DNA of 64,000 nucleotides. Source: JANPPS01 sp964242575 (GTDB lineage Bacteria > Pseudomonadota > Alphaproteobacteria > Acetobacterales > Acetobacteraceae). Below are positions 7,894-16,843 of this stretch, piece after piece. The stretch covers positions 1 through 64,000 of the forward strand of contig CAXTCN010000017.1 of the NCBI GenBank assembly GCA_964242575.1, given 5' to 3'. Both the position numbers and the translations under genes were made by a program. The notes beneath the pieces are model-generated. The model saw only the letters and a list, made by a program, of their open reading frames with translations. It was not told the DNA's origin and made no database searches. Numbering within the stretch: position 1 is the first letter of the stretch; every line of letters begins with the position of its first letter.

Positions 7894-9210
7894 TCATCCA
7901 GCCGCGCTCCGCAGCCGCCATGAGGACCAGCTCAACAGGAGCACGAACGCCAGGGACGCGCACACCGCCGCGACGCTCACCCCGACCGGCCCCATGGCCT
8001 GCAGGAAAACCGCGATCAGGAGGACGTAGCACACGCCTGCGGCCGCTCGTGCCTTCAGAGGGGTTCCGGCATGGCCGAGCGCCACCAATGCCGGCTCAAG
8101 GGCGAACGCGCAAAGCTCGATGGCCGCCGCCACCGCGAGCAGCACGAGAAACGGATACGCGAAGGCATAGCCGGGACCCGCGACCAAGCCGATCAACGGC
8201 TTCCCCAGCAGAACCAGGAGCAGGACGGTCGTCATGCCCAGCGCGGCGGCGGCGGCCGTGGAGCGCTGCAAAACCGGTTTCAGCCCGGGAATGCCGTTCG
8301 CGTGGGCGATCTTGGCGAGTTCCGGGTAGATGGCGCGGGACAGGGAAAGCGCTGGCTTGCTCACCGCCGAAGAGAGCTGCGACGCCACCCGGTAGCCGCC
8401 CGCCATCGCCGGCCCGATGAAGGACCCGAGCGCCAGGGTCGGCAGTTGCTGCCACACCAGTCCCACTGAGGTGGACAGGCTTGTCATCCAAACGAACCTC
8501 CACAGGCCCGCGTTCTCGGACGTGACGCCGTGGACAGAAAGCGTCCTGCCCCGCGCCAGGCCGCGCCGGCCAAGCTCATGGTAGGCGGCGGCCCACATCG
8601 CAACGCTGGTCGCCAGCTCCGCCAGCGCCCATGCCGCGAGGAAGCCCGCCACGGTCGCGCCAGCCAGCCAGGCGCATGCCGCCCCCGCAAGCCGCGCCGC
8701 GGGCAGGACGGTCTCGGTGTAGGCCGCGAGGTCGAAGCGGTTGAACAGGCGGAGGATGCCGGTCGGCGTGCCCCGGACGCTGAACACCAGCGACAAGCCG
8801 AACAGCGCCGCCGTCCGCTGCTCGTCCGCCGCCCAGCCAAGCAGCGGCCCGGCCGCGAGCACCCCGGCGCTGGCCAGCGCCGATCCAGCTACGGCGGCTC
8901 CGAAATCCAGCAGCGCGGTGAAGCAGAGCACGCGCCGCAGGCGGTCCGGAGCGTCGTCCACGAGATGCTTGGCGCCGAAGCGTATGACGGCCTGCCATGA
9001 TTGGAACCCGGCGAGATTGGCGACCGCTTGGCCGTATGCCAGGACAAGGGTGAACTGGCCGAACGCCGTCACGCCGAGCGAGCGCGTGGCCAGAGCAAGG
9101 TAAACAAGGCTGAACAGGCCACCCGCGCCCTTCCCGCCCAACAGCCACGCCGCATTGCGCACGGTCCTTCGCAGCGGCCCCATCGGCCTTTCCATGCGAG
9201 CTTCGCCCAT
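7894..9210 (-). CDS. Polysaccharide flippase (Wzx/MATE-like oligosaccharide transporter)
   Basis: Inner-membrane protein of about 438 residues with 12 or more hydrophobic segments, matching lipid-linked oligosaccharide flippases. The N-terminus has the typical AWLLGGKGAGGLFSLVYLALATRSLG-type opening (residues about 18-43), followed by FGQFTLVLAYGQAVANL. It would move a glycan-lipid across the inner membrane. The ATG at 9210 or one at 9195 is the likely start; a longer frame to 9306 has no family similarity. It is divergent from a TagF-like transferase gene, 145 bp away, and with that and the amidotransferase suggests a small surface-polysaccharide locus. Confidence 0.85.
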   Translation of the reverse strand: MGEARMERPMGPLRRTVRNAAWLLGGKGAGGLFSLVYLALATRSLGVTAFGQFTLVLAYGQAVANLAGFQSWQAVIRFGAKHLVDDAPDRLRRVLCFTALLDFGAAVAGSALASAGVLAAGPLLGWAADEQRTAALFGLSLVFSVRGTPTGILRLFNRFDLAAYTETVLPAARLAGAACAWLAGATVAGFLAAWALAELATSVAMWAAAYHELGRRGLARGRTLSVHGVTSENAGLWRFVWMTSLSTSVGLVWQQLPTLALGSFIGPAMAGGYRVASQLSSAVSKPALSLSRAIYPELAKIAHANGIPGLKPVLQRSTAAAAALGMTTVLLLVLLGKPLIGLVAGPGYAFAYPFLVLLAVAAAIELCAFALEPALVALGHAGTPLKARAAAGVCYVLLIAVFLQAMGPVGVSVAAVCASLAFVLLLSWSSWRLRSAAG

Positions 9211-9355
9211 CGCCATGACCCGAATGAACTCCAGTTCTGCCCTGCTCGATGCGCGGGCCACTCCGGGACGGCCGCCTCGGCCGCAGCGTCCCGCATTGCG
9301 CCGCAACGGTGCGGTGGCCTATGGCGACGGCAGACCGACTGGAACGCCGAACCCG

Positions 9356-10537
9356 ATGCGCGTCGCTTTCCTCTACAATGCCCAGAACCACCATGTGCTG
9401 CATAGCTTGCCCATTGCCTGCGAGCTTTCGCGGATTTCCGAGGCGGAGGTGTTCGTGCTTGCGCGAACGGCGGACCAACTGGCGCTCGCGCGGCGGTTGT
9501 CGCTGCTTTATCCGGACAGCCGGCTTACGTTTGAGCTGCTCCGCCCCCCGCCCTTCATGCGCGAACACATGGGGGCTTCGAAGCTGGCGAAGTTCGCCTC
9601 GCTCATTGCCAATCGCCGCCGTCTTAACTCCTTCGATGCGCTGGTGGTCCCGGAGCGCACGTCCCTGCTGCTGAAACGGTTCGGGGTGACGAGGCCGCGG
9701 TATATCCACAGCTTCCACGGCCCTAGCGGGCACGACCGCCTGGCCGACCCGCGGTTGCGAGAGTTCGACCTGCTGCTGGCGCCCAGCGCGCGGCGCCTGG
9801 ACCGCATAGCGGCCGTGGCCGGGCGGCCGGGCCACTCCGCCGTGATCGGCTACTCGAAGCTTGATGTGGTGCGGCGGGCCGGGCCGTCCCCGGCGCCCCT
9901 GTTCCCCAATGGCCGTCCGACGGTCCTGTATAACCCGCATCATTGGGCCAGCAAGTCGTCCTGGCCGGCAATCGGCCGCGCCGTCCTTGAACGCTTCAGG
10001 GACCGGGCTGACTTCAACCTGGTGTTCGCGCCGCATGTCCGCCTGTTCGACCCGCCCGAACGGCGCCAGGCGGAGTTCCGTCAGTTCTCCGGCGTCGAGC
10101 ACCTGCTGATCGACTTGGGCTCCGAGCGCAGCATCGACATGAGCTACACGCTGGCAGCCGACATCTACCTCGGCGATGTCAGCAGCCAGGCGTTCGAGTT
10201 CGTTGTCCGGCCCCGCCCTTGCATATTCTTGAACCCGCGCGGCCTGGCCTGGGAAGGCGACGAGGACTTCGCGTCCTGGCGGCTGGGCCGCGTGGTCACG
10301 GACCTGCGCCAGCTCGATGACGCCCTGGCGACCGTCGCGCTGTGGCAGCCGAAGTACGAGCCGCTCCAGCGGGAGGCCGCGGCGGCGAACTTTCCCGAGC
10401 TGGACACCCCGGCGCCGCTGCGCGGGGCGCGGGCCATCGCCGCCTTCCTCCGGCACGGAGAGCTCAGGCCCGGCTGGGACGCCGAGGGCCAGCCCCAGGC
10501 TTCCGGCACGCGGCGCGCGCCCGCCTTTGGCCAGTAG
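9356..10537 (+). CDS. Putative glycosyl/glycerophosphotransferase (TagF-like)
   Basis: A 393-residue cytoplasmic protein. It has a Rossmann-like start (MRVAFLYNAQNHHVLHSLP) and a GT-B-like second half with NPHHWASKSSW, and a C-terminal segment (SYTLAADIYLGDVSSQAFEF) resembling the donor-binding region of CDP-glycerol glycerophosphotransferases, where an Asp-x-Ser-Ser turn contacts the donor. The acceptor and donor are unknown. The ATG at 9356 begins the recognisable domain; the open frame upstream is not conserved in character. It is followed after 9 bp by the amidotransferase gene, so both are probably co-transcribed. Confidence 0.7.
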   Translation: MRVAFLYNAQNHHVLHSLPIACELSRISEAEVFVLARTADQLALARRLSLLYPDSRLTFELLRPPPFMREHMGASKLAKFASLIANRRRLNSFDALVVPERTSLLLKRFGVTRPRYIHSFHGPSGHDRLADPRLREFDLLLAPSARRLDRIAAVAGRPGHSAVIGYSKLDVVRRAGPSPAPLFPNGRPTVLYNPHHWASKSSWPAIGRAVLERFRDRADFNLVFAPHVRLFDPPERRQAEFRQFSGVEHLLIDLGSERSIDMSYTLAADIYLGDVSSQAFEFVVRPRPCIFLNPRGLAWEGDEDFASWRLGRVVTDLRQLDDALATVALWQPKYEPLQREAAAANFPELDTPAPLRGARAIAAFLRHGELRPGWDAEGQPQASGTRRAPAFGQ

Positions 10538-10546
10538 CGCCGGACG

Positions 10547-12433
10547 ATGTGCGGCATAGCCGGTTGGTACCGCCGGGGGCCTGAGGTTCTTGCCGCGCAC
10601 CTGGACGCGAGTTGCGCCACCATCCGCCACCGCGGACCCGACGACCAGGGCCTGCTGACGGACGGCGATTTCGGCTTCGGCATGCGCCGCCTCAGCATTA
10701 TCGACATCGCGGGCGGGCACCAACCCATCGAAAGCGAGGACGGAACCCTCGCGATTATTTTCAACGGGGAAATCTACAACCACCTGGAACTGCGTCCCGA
10801 GCTGGAGCGGGCCGGCGCCCGCTTTGCCACGCGGAGCGACACCGAAACGGTCCTGGCGGCGTGGCGGCACTGGGGCGAGGGGGCATGGCCGAGGCTGGAG
10901 GGCATGTTCGCGGTCGCGATCTGGGACCGCCGCGCACGGCAGCTCATCCTGGCGCGCGACCACCTCGGGATCAAGCCGCTGTACGTCACCGAGCAGCACG
11001 GCGGCCTGGCGTTCGCGTCCGAACTGAAGGCGTTGCGGGCGCTGCCGGGGCTGGAGTTCGACATCGACCCGCGCGCGGTCCATGACTATTTCAGCTTCGG
11101 CCATACCGTCAGCCCGCGGTCCATCTACCGGCAAGTCGGCACGCTTCCGCCGGGCCACGCGTTGACGTTGGGTCCAACCGGCGCGCCGCGGATCGTGCCG
11201 TTCTGGCGGCCCCGCTTCGCCGTCCTGGAGGGCGTCACCGAGCACGAGTGGGTCGAGCAGTTCCGCGCCCGCTGGCTCGACACCGTTGCCAGCCACATGC
11301 TGTCCGACGTGCCGGTCGGCGCTTTCCTGTCCGGGGGCATAGATTCGTCGGCTATCGTGGCCGCGATGACCCGCGTTTCGGACCGGCCGGTCCAGACGTT
11401 CACCATCGGCTTTCCCTCGGCGCGGTTCAACGAGGCCCCGTTCGCGGAACAGGTCGCCGCGCACCTCGGCTGTAACCACGTCACGCGCACGGTTGACCTC
11501 AAGGCCGCGGCCGACATCCTGCCGGACATCCAGCGCTGCTACGACGAGCCGTTCGCCGACCCGGCCGCCGTGCCCACCTGGTATGTCGCGGAGCTGGCGG
11601 CGCGGCATGTGAAGGTCGTTTTGTCCGGCGACGGGGGGGACGAGGTGTTCGCAGGCTACCGCCGGCACCGCACCGAGGACCGCATGTCCCGCCTGCCCGC
11701 CGTTGCCCGCCTGCTTGCCCGCGGCGTCATGGGCGTGCCGCGAACGCCTTTCCGCTCGTGCAACGCCGTGCTGCAGAAGTGGCAGAAGGCCGTGAGCGAC
11801 GCGGCTGCGCCCGATGGCTGCGCCCGCTTCTTCGCGCGCACGCAGATCACGTCGCCGGAGCTGCGCCGGCGGGTCTATGCGCCCGGCTTCCATGCCCAGG
11901 TTGAAGGGCCGCGTCCCTATGAGGCGCTCCGGGACGAGTACTTCCCATCGCCCGCCCGCATCTCCGCCAACACGCTGGAACAGTTCCTGTTCGCCGACCT
12001 TACCCTGAACCTTCCAGATGGGATGCTGACCAAAGTCGACCGGGCGACCATGGCGCACTCGTTGGAGGCGCGCGTGCCGTTCCTGAGCCATACCCTGGTG
12101 GACTGGGCGCTGACGATGCCGGTCAACCTCAAGATGCGCGGCGGCGTCGGCAAGTACATCGTTCGCAAGTCGGTTGAACCCTGGCTGCCGAAGCGCATTC
12201 TTGAGCGCGGCAAGCAGGGCTTCCAAATGCCGCTTGCCGAGTGGTTCGCCGGGGATTTCGGCGTCTTCGCGCGTGAGCTTTGGCACGACAGCGGGGTTGC
12301 GCGCACGGGCGTGCTGGACCCCAGGGCCGTGGACGCGGTGTTTATAGAACACCGGACGGGACGCAGCGACCACAGCCGGTTGCTCTATGCCATTGCGATG
12401 TATGCGCTCTGGTGGAGCGCCCAGAAAGACTAG
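10547..12433 (+). CDS. asnB: Asparagine synthase (glutamine-hydrolysing)-type amidotransferase
   Basis: Two-domain enzyme of 628 residues. The glutaminase domain starts with the catalytic Cys 2 (MCGIAGW) and has RHRGPDDQG and NGEIYNH; the synthetase domain has the pyrophosphate loop SGGIDSS at 262-268 and GDGGDEVFAGY. This supports amide transfer from glutamine to an ATP-activated carboxylate. In gene clusters with flippases and glycosyltransferases, such proteins usually amidate sugar acids or other polysaccharide substituents rather than make asparagine. The gene follows the TagF-like transferase by 9 bp and is closed by a strong hairpin. Confidence 0.9.
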   Translation: MCGIAGWYRRGPEVLAAHLDASCATIRHRGPDDQGLLTDGDFGFGMRRLSIIDIAGGHQPIESEDGTLAIIFNGEIYNHLELRPELERAGARFATRSDTETVLAAWRHWGEGAWPRLEGMFAVAIWDRRARQLILARDHLGIKPLYVTEQHGGLAFASELKALRALPGLEFDIDPRAVHDYFSFGHTVSPRSIYRQVGTLPPGHALTLGPTGAPRIVPFWRPRFAVLEGVTEHEWVEQFRARWLDTVASHMLSDVPVGAFLSGGIDSSAIVAAMTRVSDRPVQTFTIGFPSARFNEAPFAEQVAAHLGCNHVTRTVDLKAAADILPDIQRCYDEPFADPAAVPTWYVAELAARHVKVVLSGDGGDEVFAGYRRHRTEDRMSRLPAVARLLARGVMGVPRTPFRSCNAVLQKWQKAVSDAAAPDGCARFFARTQITSPELRRRVYAPGFHAQVEGPRPYEALRDEYFPSPARISANTLEQFLFADLTLNLPDGMLTKVDRATMAHSLEARVPFLSHTLVDWALTMPVNLKMRGGVGKYIVRKSVEPWLPKRILERGKQGFQMPLAEWFAGDFGVFARELWHDSGVARTGVLDPRAVDAVFIEHRTGRSDHSRLLYAIAMYALWWSAQKD

Positions 12434-12444
12434 CGAAGTCGGAT

Positions 12445-12476
12445 GCCTCACGGGCGGTTTGCGCCGCCCGTGAGGC
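12445..12476. terminator. Bidirectional hairpin between asnB and degP
   Basis: A perfect 13-bp stem, GCCTCACGGGCGG and CCGCCCGTGAGGC, with a six-base loop TTTGCG. It lies 11 bp after the asnB stop and 6 bp before the degP stop, the two genes being convergent. There is no long T-run on either side, so termination may be partly Rho-assisted, but position and stem strength fit a shared terminator. Confidence 0.75.
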
Positions 12477-12482
12477 GAACCA

Positions 12483-13973
12483 CTAGCCCTGCGCGCTCGG
12501 AACCGCGACGAACAGGCTGTGCCCGTCCCGCAACACCCGCAGCGCGACCGCCTGCTTGCCGTCCCGGCCGCTGATCGCCTTCACCGCCTCCTCGGGCGAT
12601 GCGACGGGACGGTTGCCGACGCTGAGCAGGACGTCGCCGGCGCGCAGGCCCGCTTCGCTGGCCGGGCTGCCTGGACGCACGGCGGCGATGACGGCGCCCT
12701 TGACCTCGGCGGGCACGTTCAGGCTTTCGCGTACCGCCCCGTCGAGCGGCGCCAGCGCCAGGCCGACCTTGCCGGCGCCCGGCGCTGCCTCCGGCCCGGC
12801 GTCGGCCGTCTTATCCGGCAGCGTCGCGGCTGTCATGGACAGCACCTGCTCCGCGCCGTCCCGCTGCACCGTAAGCTGCGCCGTGCTGCCAGGGCGCAGC
12901 GCGGCCACTTGGCGGGCCAGAGCGCGCGGGTCCTGCACCGCGGCGCCGTTCACGGCCGTGACGACGTCCCCGGATTTCAGCCCCGCCTTCGCCGCCGGGC
13001 CGTCCGGCTGCACGTCGGCCACCAGCGCGCCCTCGGCCTTCGGCAGCTTGAGCGCAGCCGCCATCGCCGGGTCGATCTTTTGCGTCGATACGCCCAGGAA
13101 GCCGCGCTCCATGCGGCCGTGCGCCTCCAGCTCGGCTACTACCTGCTTCACGACGTTGGACGGGATGGCGAAGCCGATGCCGACCGAGCCGCCGGACGGG
13201 CTGTAGATGGCCGTGTTGACGCCCACCACCGTGCCGTCGGTGCCGAACAGCGGCCCGCCGGAGTTGCCGCGGTTGATCGGCGCGTCAATCTGCAGGAAGT
13301 CGTCATAAGGCCCGGCGCCGATGTCCCGCCCGCGCGCCGACACGATGCCGGCCGTGACCGAGCCGCCCAGCCCGAACGGATTGCCCATGGCCACCACCCA
13401 GTCGCCGGGCTGGGCCTTGTCGGAGTCGCCCAATGACAGGAACGGCAGGCCCGCGCCGGCCTCCACCTTGAGCACCGCCACGTCGGTGCGCGGGTCGCGG
13501 CCCACCACCTTGGCGTCCAGCTCCCGCCCGTCATCCAGGGTCACCACCACCTTGCTGGCGCCGTCCACGACGTGGTTGTTGGTCACGACATGGCCCTCTG
13601 CGTCCACCAGGAACCCGGAGCCTAGCGCCTTGGCGGCCCGGCCGCCGTTGTCCGCCCCTGGCCGCCCGTTCGCGCCTGGCCCTTGCTCGCCGAAGTAACG
13701 CCGGAACATCCGGTCCTCGTTCGACCCGCGCGGGAACGGCGAGTTGGCCGGCTCGGCCTGGACGCGCTCGGTGCTGGTGATGGTCACGACGGCGGGGCGC
13801 ACGCGGCTGACCAGGGCGCCGAACCCTGGCAACGCGGGAATGGGCTGCGCGGCGATGGCAGCGGCCGTGTCTTGGGCCGTGGCCGGCACGAGGCTCGCGC
13901 CGAGGCCGCCGAGGGCGGTGCCGGCCAGCAGCACCGCCGCGAATACTGAACGCCTTGTTTTGGCACGCAACAT
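12483..13973 (-). CDS. degP: Do/DegP-family periplasmic serine protease
   Basis: Envelope quality-control protease of 496 residues. A signal peptide covers about residues 1-34 (MLRAKTRRSVFAAVLLAGTA start, cleavage near ATAQ). The trypsin-like domain has catalytic His 134 (TNNHVVDGA), Asp 164 (DPRTDVAVLKV) and Ser 238 (GNSGGPLF); two PDZ domains follow (GLKSGDVVTAVNG and GLRAGDVLLSVGN). The ATG at 13973 has GGAG nine bases upstream. The gene follows a histidine kinase after 119 bp in the same direction, so the two-component pair may control it, as in several DegP/MucD loci. Confidence 0.93.
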   Translation of the reverse strand: MLRAKTRRSVFAAVLLAGTALGGLGASLVPATAQDTAAAIAAQPIPALPGFGALVSRVRPAVVTITSTERVQAEPANSPFPRGSNEDRMFRRYFGEQGPGANGRPGADNGGRAAKALGSGFLVDAEGHVVTNNHVVDGASKVVVTLDDGRELDAKVVGRDPRTDVAVLKVEAGAGLPFLSLGDSDKAQPGDWVVAMGNPFGLGGSVTAGIVSARGRDIGAGPYDDFLQIDAPINRGNSGGPLFGTDGTVVGVNTAIYSPSGGSVGIGFAIPSNVVKQVVAELEAHGRMERGFLGVSTQKIDPAMAAALKLPKAEGALVADVQPDGPAAKAGLKSGDVVTAVNGAAVQDPRALARQVAALRPGSTAQLTVQRDGAEQVLSMTAATLPDKTADAGPEAAPGAGKVGLALAPLDGAVRESLNVPAEVKGAVIAAVRPGSPASEAGLRAGDVLLSVGNRPVASPEEAVKAISGRDGKQAVALRVLRDGHSLFVAVPSAQG

Positions 13974-14092
13974 GGTGAAGGTCTCCGGATAGGGTCCGGC
14001 GGTCTGTCCCGCCTGGACCCCACATGCCCTCGCGCGCATGGAGGGACGACCTGCGCCATCATGTCGATTTTTTCAGGATCGGTTCTTTGAAA

Positions 14093-15427
14093 TCAGCGGC
14101 GCGCCGGGAACGCCAGCGTCACCCGCAGCCCAGGCGCCGCGTCGTCCAGCCGCACCGACGCGCCATGCAGCTTCGCCACCGCCGCCACCAAAGCGAGGCC
14201 CAGCCCGGTCCCCGGCGTGTTGCGGCTGCGGTCCAGCCGGTAGAACCGTTCCAGCACGCGCCCCCGTTCCCCGGCCGGGATGCCCGGACCGTTGTCGCTC
14301 AAGGCCAGCACCGGGCCGTCGCCATCCTGGAGCCGGAGCTTGGCCACGACGCCCGGGCCGCCATGCGTCAGCGCATTCTCGATCAGGTTCGCGGCGGCCT
14401 GGCGCAGCAGCGCGCCGTCCCCTTCGATGTGGACGCCCGGCGCGACGTTTGCCTGCAACGCCTGCCCGGCCTCGTCTGCCACCGCCGCGTAGGTGTCCAC
14501 GAGGTCGAGCACGAGCGCGGACAGGTTCACGTCCGTGAAGCCCCCGCCTTTCAGCCCGGCCTCCGCCCTGGCGATGCGCAGCAGGGCGGAGAACGTGGCC
14601 AGCACGCCGTCAAGCTCCGCCAAGCTGGCGTCCAGCGTCGCGGCATCGGCCGCCGGGTCGCGCGGCCGGGCGGCTGCGGCCTCCAGTTGCTGGCGCAGCC
14701 GGAACAGCGGGCTGCGCAGGTCGTGCGCGATGCTGGTGGTGGTGAGTTGCAACCCGTCCACCAGCGCCTCGATCCGCGCCAGCATGGCGTTCACCGCGAC
14801 CGCAAGCCGGTCGAACTCGTCACCGCGGCCACCCAGCGGTAGGCGGCGCGACAGGTTGCCGGCAATGACGTCCTGCGCGGCCTCCGACACCAGGCCGATC
14901 CGCCGTTCGAGCCGCCGCGCCGCGACATAGCCCAGCAGCAGCGCGGCGCTCGCCGCCAATGCCCCGGCGACCGGCAGCGCGCCCGTGAGCGCTGCCGCGC
15001 CACGCCGCACTAGCGCCAGGTCAGCGCCCACGACAAGCTGCAGCCCGCCCGGCAGCGCCGCGCCGAGCATACGCAGGTCCCGCCCGTCCGTCGCCCGCAC
15101 CGTGGCGAACCCGCGCAGGCCGGGCGGGGCATCAGGCAGCGCGCCCGCGACCACGGTCTCATTCGCGGTCCGCAACAGCACGAGCGCGCCGCGGCGGCGG
15201 GCCTGGGCCGCAATGCCGAGCGCGAACGCCGGCGGCCCGAGCGCCTCGTAGTCCTCCAGGTAACCCTCGGCCTCGGTGGCGATGGCGGCGTCGAGCTGCG
15301 CGCCCAGCGCCCGCTCCACCCGCCAGTAGCCCCAACTGAAACCGAGGCCGCAGATCAGCACCACCAGCGCCGCCGACAACGCCGCCACGCGGAGCGCGAA
15401 GCTGTGGCGAAGGCCGCCCCGAGCCAT
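14093..15427 (-). CDS. Sensor histidine kinase
   Basis: Inner-membrane kinase of 444 residues. Two membrane segments (about 12-32 and 146-168) enclose a periplasmic sensor of about 115 residues; a HAMP domain follows (RRIGLVSEAAQDVIAGNLSR). Phospho-acceptor His 235 lies in SIAHDLRSPL. The ATPase has NLIENALTHG, DNGPGIP, RFYRLD and GTGLGLAL. It begins 6 bp after the response-regulator stop and is its cognate kinase. The stimulus is unknown; the DegP gene downstream suggests envelope stress. Confidence 0.94.
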   Translation of the reverse strand: MARGGLRHSFALRVAALSAALVVLICGLGFSWGYWRVERALGAQLDAAIATEAEGYLEDYEALGPPAFALGIAAQARRRGALVLLRTANETVVAGALPDAPPGLRGFATVRATDGRDLRMLGAALPGGLQLVVGADLALVRRGAAALTGALPVAGALAASAALLLGYVAARRLERRIGLVSEAAQDVIAGNLSRRLPLGGRGDEFDRLAVAVNAMLARIEALVDGLQLTTTSIAHDLRSPLFRLRQQLEAAAARPRDPAADAATLDASLAELDGVLATFSALLRIARAEAGLKGGGFTDVNLSALVLDLVDTYAAVADEAGQALQANVAPGVHIEGDGALLRQAAANLIENALTHGGPGVVAKLRLQDGDGPVLALSDNGPGIPAGERGRVLERFYRLDRSRNTPGTGLGLALVAAVAKLHGASVRLDDAAPGLRVTLAFPARR

Positions 15428-15433
15428 GCGCCG

Positions 15434-16132
15434 TCAGCCGTCCGGACCGAACACGTACCCCGCCCCGCGCAACGTGCGGATCAGCGGCGGCGCGTCCACC
15501 CCTGCCGGGCGCACCGCGTCCAGCTTGCGTCGCAGCCGGCTCACGTGCACGTCCACCACGTTGGTCGTCGGGTCGAAGTTGAAGTCCCACACCCGTTCCA
15601 GCAGCATGGTGCGCGTCAGCACCTGGCCGGGGTGGCGCATCATGAACTCCAGCAGGCGCAGCTCGGTCGGCAGCAGGTCCACTATCTTTCCGGCACGGCG
15701 CACGGTGCGGCGCAGCAGGTTCAGCTCCACGTCCGCCACGCGCAGCACGGCCGGCTCGCCGTCCCGGGTGGCGGCGGCGCGCCGGGTCATGGCGTCCAGC
15801 CTGGCGCGCAACTCGCTGAACGCGAACGGTTTGGCCAGATAATCGTCGGCGCCCGCGTCCAGCCCGTCCACCCGGGCCTCCACCTCGCCCATCGCCGTCA
15901 CCAGCAGCACGGGGGTGCGGTCGCCGGAGGCACGCAATGCGCGCAGGATGCTGAGCCCGTCGGGACCCGGCAGCATTCGGTCGGCGATGATGGCGTCGAA
16001 CGGCTCGTTCAACGCCAGGAACAGCCCGTCGCGGCCGGTGCGCGCGACCTCGACCCGGTGCCCGGCCTCATGCAGGCCCTTGGCCAAGTAGTCGGCGGTG
16101 GAGGCGTCGTCCTCGATCACCAAAATGCGCAT
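15434..16132 (-). CDS. OmpR-family response regulator
   Basis: DNA-binding regulator of 232 residues. The receiver has the acidic pair in VIEDD (residues 5-9), phospho-acceptor Asp 51 (IIADRMLPG) and Lys in DDYLAKPF. The C-terminal winged helix ends in VVDVHVSRLRRKLD and RGAGYVFGPDG. The ATG at 16132 starts the receiver fold directly; upstream in-frame ATGs add an unrelated leader. It is first in the leftward regulator-kinase-DegP order, so its promoter lies in the 166 bp before it. Confidence 0.94.
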   Translation of the reverse strand: MRILVIEDDASTADYLAKGLHEAGHRVEVARTGRDGLFLALNEPFDAIIADRMLPGPDGLSILRALRASGDRTPVLLVTAMGEVEARVDGLDAGADDYLAKPFAFSELRARLDAMTRRAAATRDGEPAVLRVADVELNLLRRTVRRAGKIVDLLPTELRLLEFMMRHPGQVLTRTMLLERVWDFNFDPTTNVVDVHVSRLRRKLDAVRPAGVDAPPLIRTLRGAGYVFGPDG

Positions 16133-16298
16133 GGGCGCTTCGATCCCTAACTGGAGCGTCATCCGGCCAGCCTGTTCCTTTAGCCCGGCCAAGGCGCTCG
16201 CTGGGACTGGGCAGACCGGGCAATGAACCAGTATGAGGTTTTAACGTGTCCGAACCAAACGCCTGCACGGACTTCTTTGCCGCCATGACCAGCCACCC

Positions 16299-16793
16299 GT
16301 GCTGACCACCGCACGCCTTCTGCTGCGCCCGCCACACCCCAGCGATGCCGCTTCACTTTTCGCTTTTCTCGGCGACCCCGCGGCCATGCGCCTCACCCAC
16401 TGCCATGCCTCGGTGCGTGAGTGCCGCCGAAGGTTGGCCGGGTTTGAATGGCAGCGCCGCCGGGCAGGCTTTGCGCCATGGGCAGTCCTGACGCGAGGCA
16501 ATGGCCAGCTCGTGGGATGGGGCGGCCTGTATGAGGACCCGTTCGATCCCGGCTGGGGCGTGGAGCTGGGCTACTCGTTCCATCCCGCAGCTTGGGGCCA
16601 AGGTTACGCGACCGAGCTGGCACGCGCGTGCCTGGCCTGGGCTGACGAGGAATTGGAGATGTCGGAGGTGTGGGCGTTCGTGCACCCTGGCAACGCGGCG
16701 TCCCGGCGCGTGCTGGACCGGGCGGGCTTTGCACAGGTCCGGCTTCTCCCGGAGAAGGAACGCATCCTGCTCCGCCGGGCAAGGGGCGGATAA
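16299..16793 (+). CDS. GNAT-family N-acetyltransferase (RimJ/RimL-like)
   Basis: Acetyl-CoA-dependent acetyltransferase of 164 residues. It starts with TARLLLRPPHPSDAASLF, has GGLYEDPFDPGWGVELGYSF, and the acetyl-CoA loop in AAWGQGYATELARA, then ENAASRRVL-type sequence as HPGNAASRRVLDRAGF. This is the RimJ/RimL-like subgroup. The start is GTG; no in-frame ATG precedes the domain. It converges on the TRAP transporter gene after 50 bp. Acceptor unknown. Confidence 0.83.
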   Translation: MLTTARLLLRPPHPSDAASLFAFLGDPAAMRLTHCHASVRECRRRLAGFEWQRRRAGFAPWAVLTRGNGQLVGWGGLYEDPFDPGWGVELGYSFHPAAWGQGYATELARACLAWADEELEMSEVWAFVHPGNAASRRVLDRAGFAQVRLLPEKERILLRRARGG

Positions 16794-16843
16794 CGACAAC
16801 GAGCTTGAGCCGGGACCGACGAACACCGCAGCCTCGCGGCGGT

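Noticed and set aside
8576..12451. A 1291-codon open frame on the minus strand through the polysaccharide block
   Set aside because: It is the antisense of the asparagine-synthase-type gene, the TagF-like gene and the flippase in a GC-rich genome; composition is Arg/Gly/His-rich with no domain, while the other-strand genes have full motifs.
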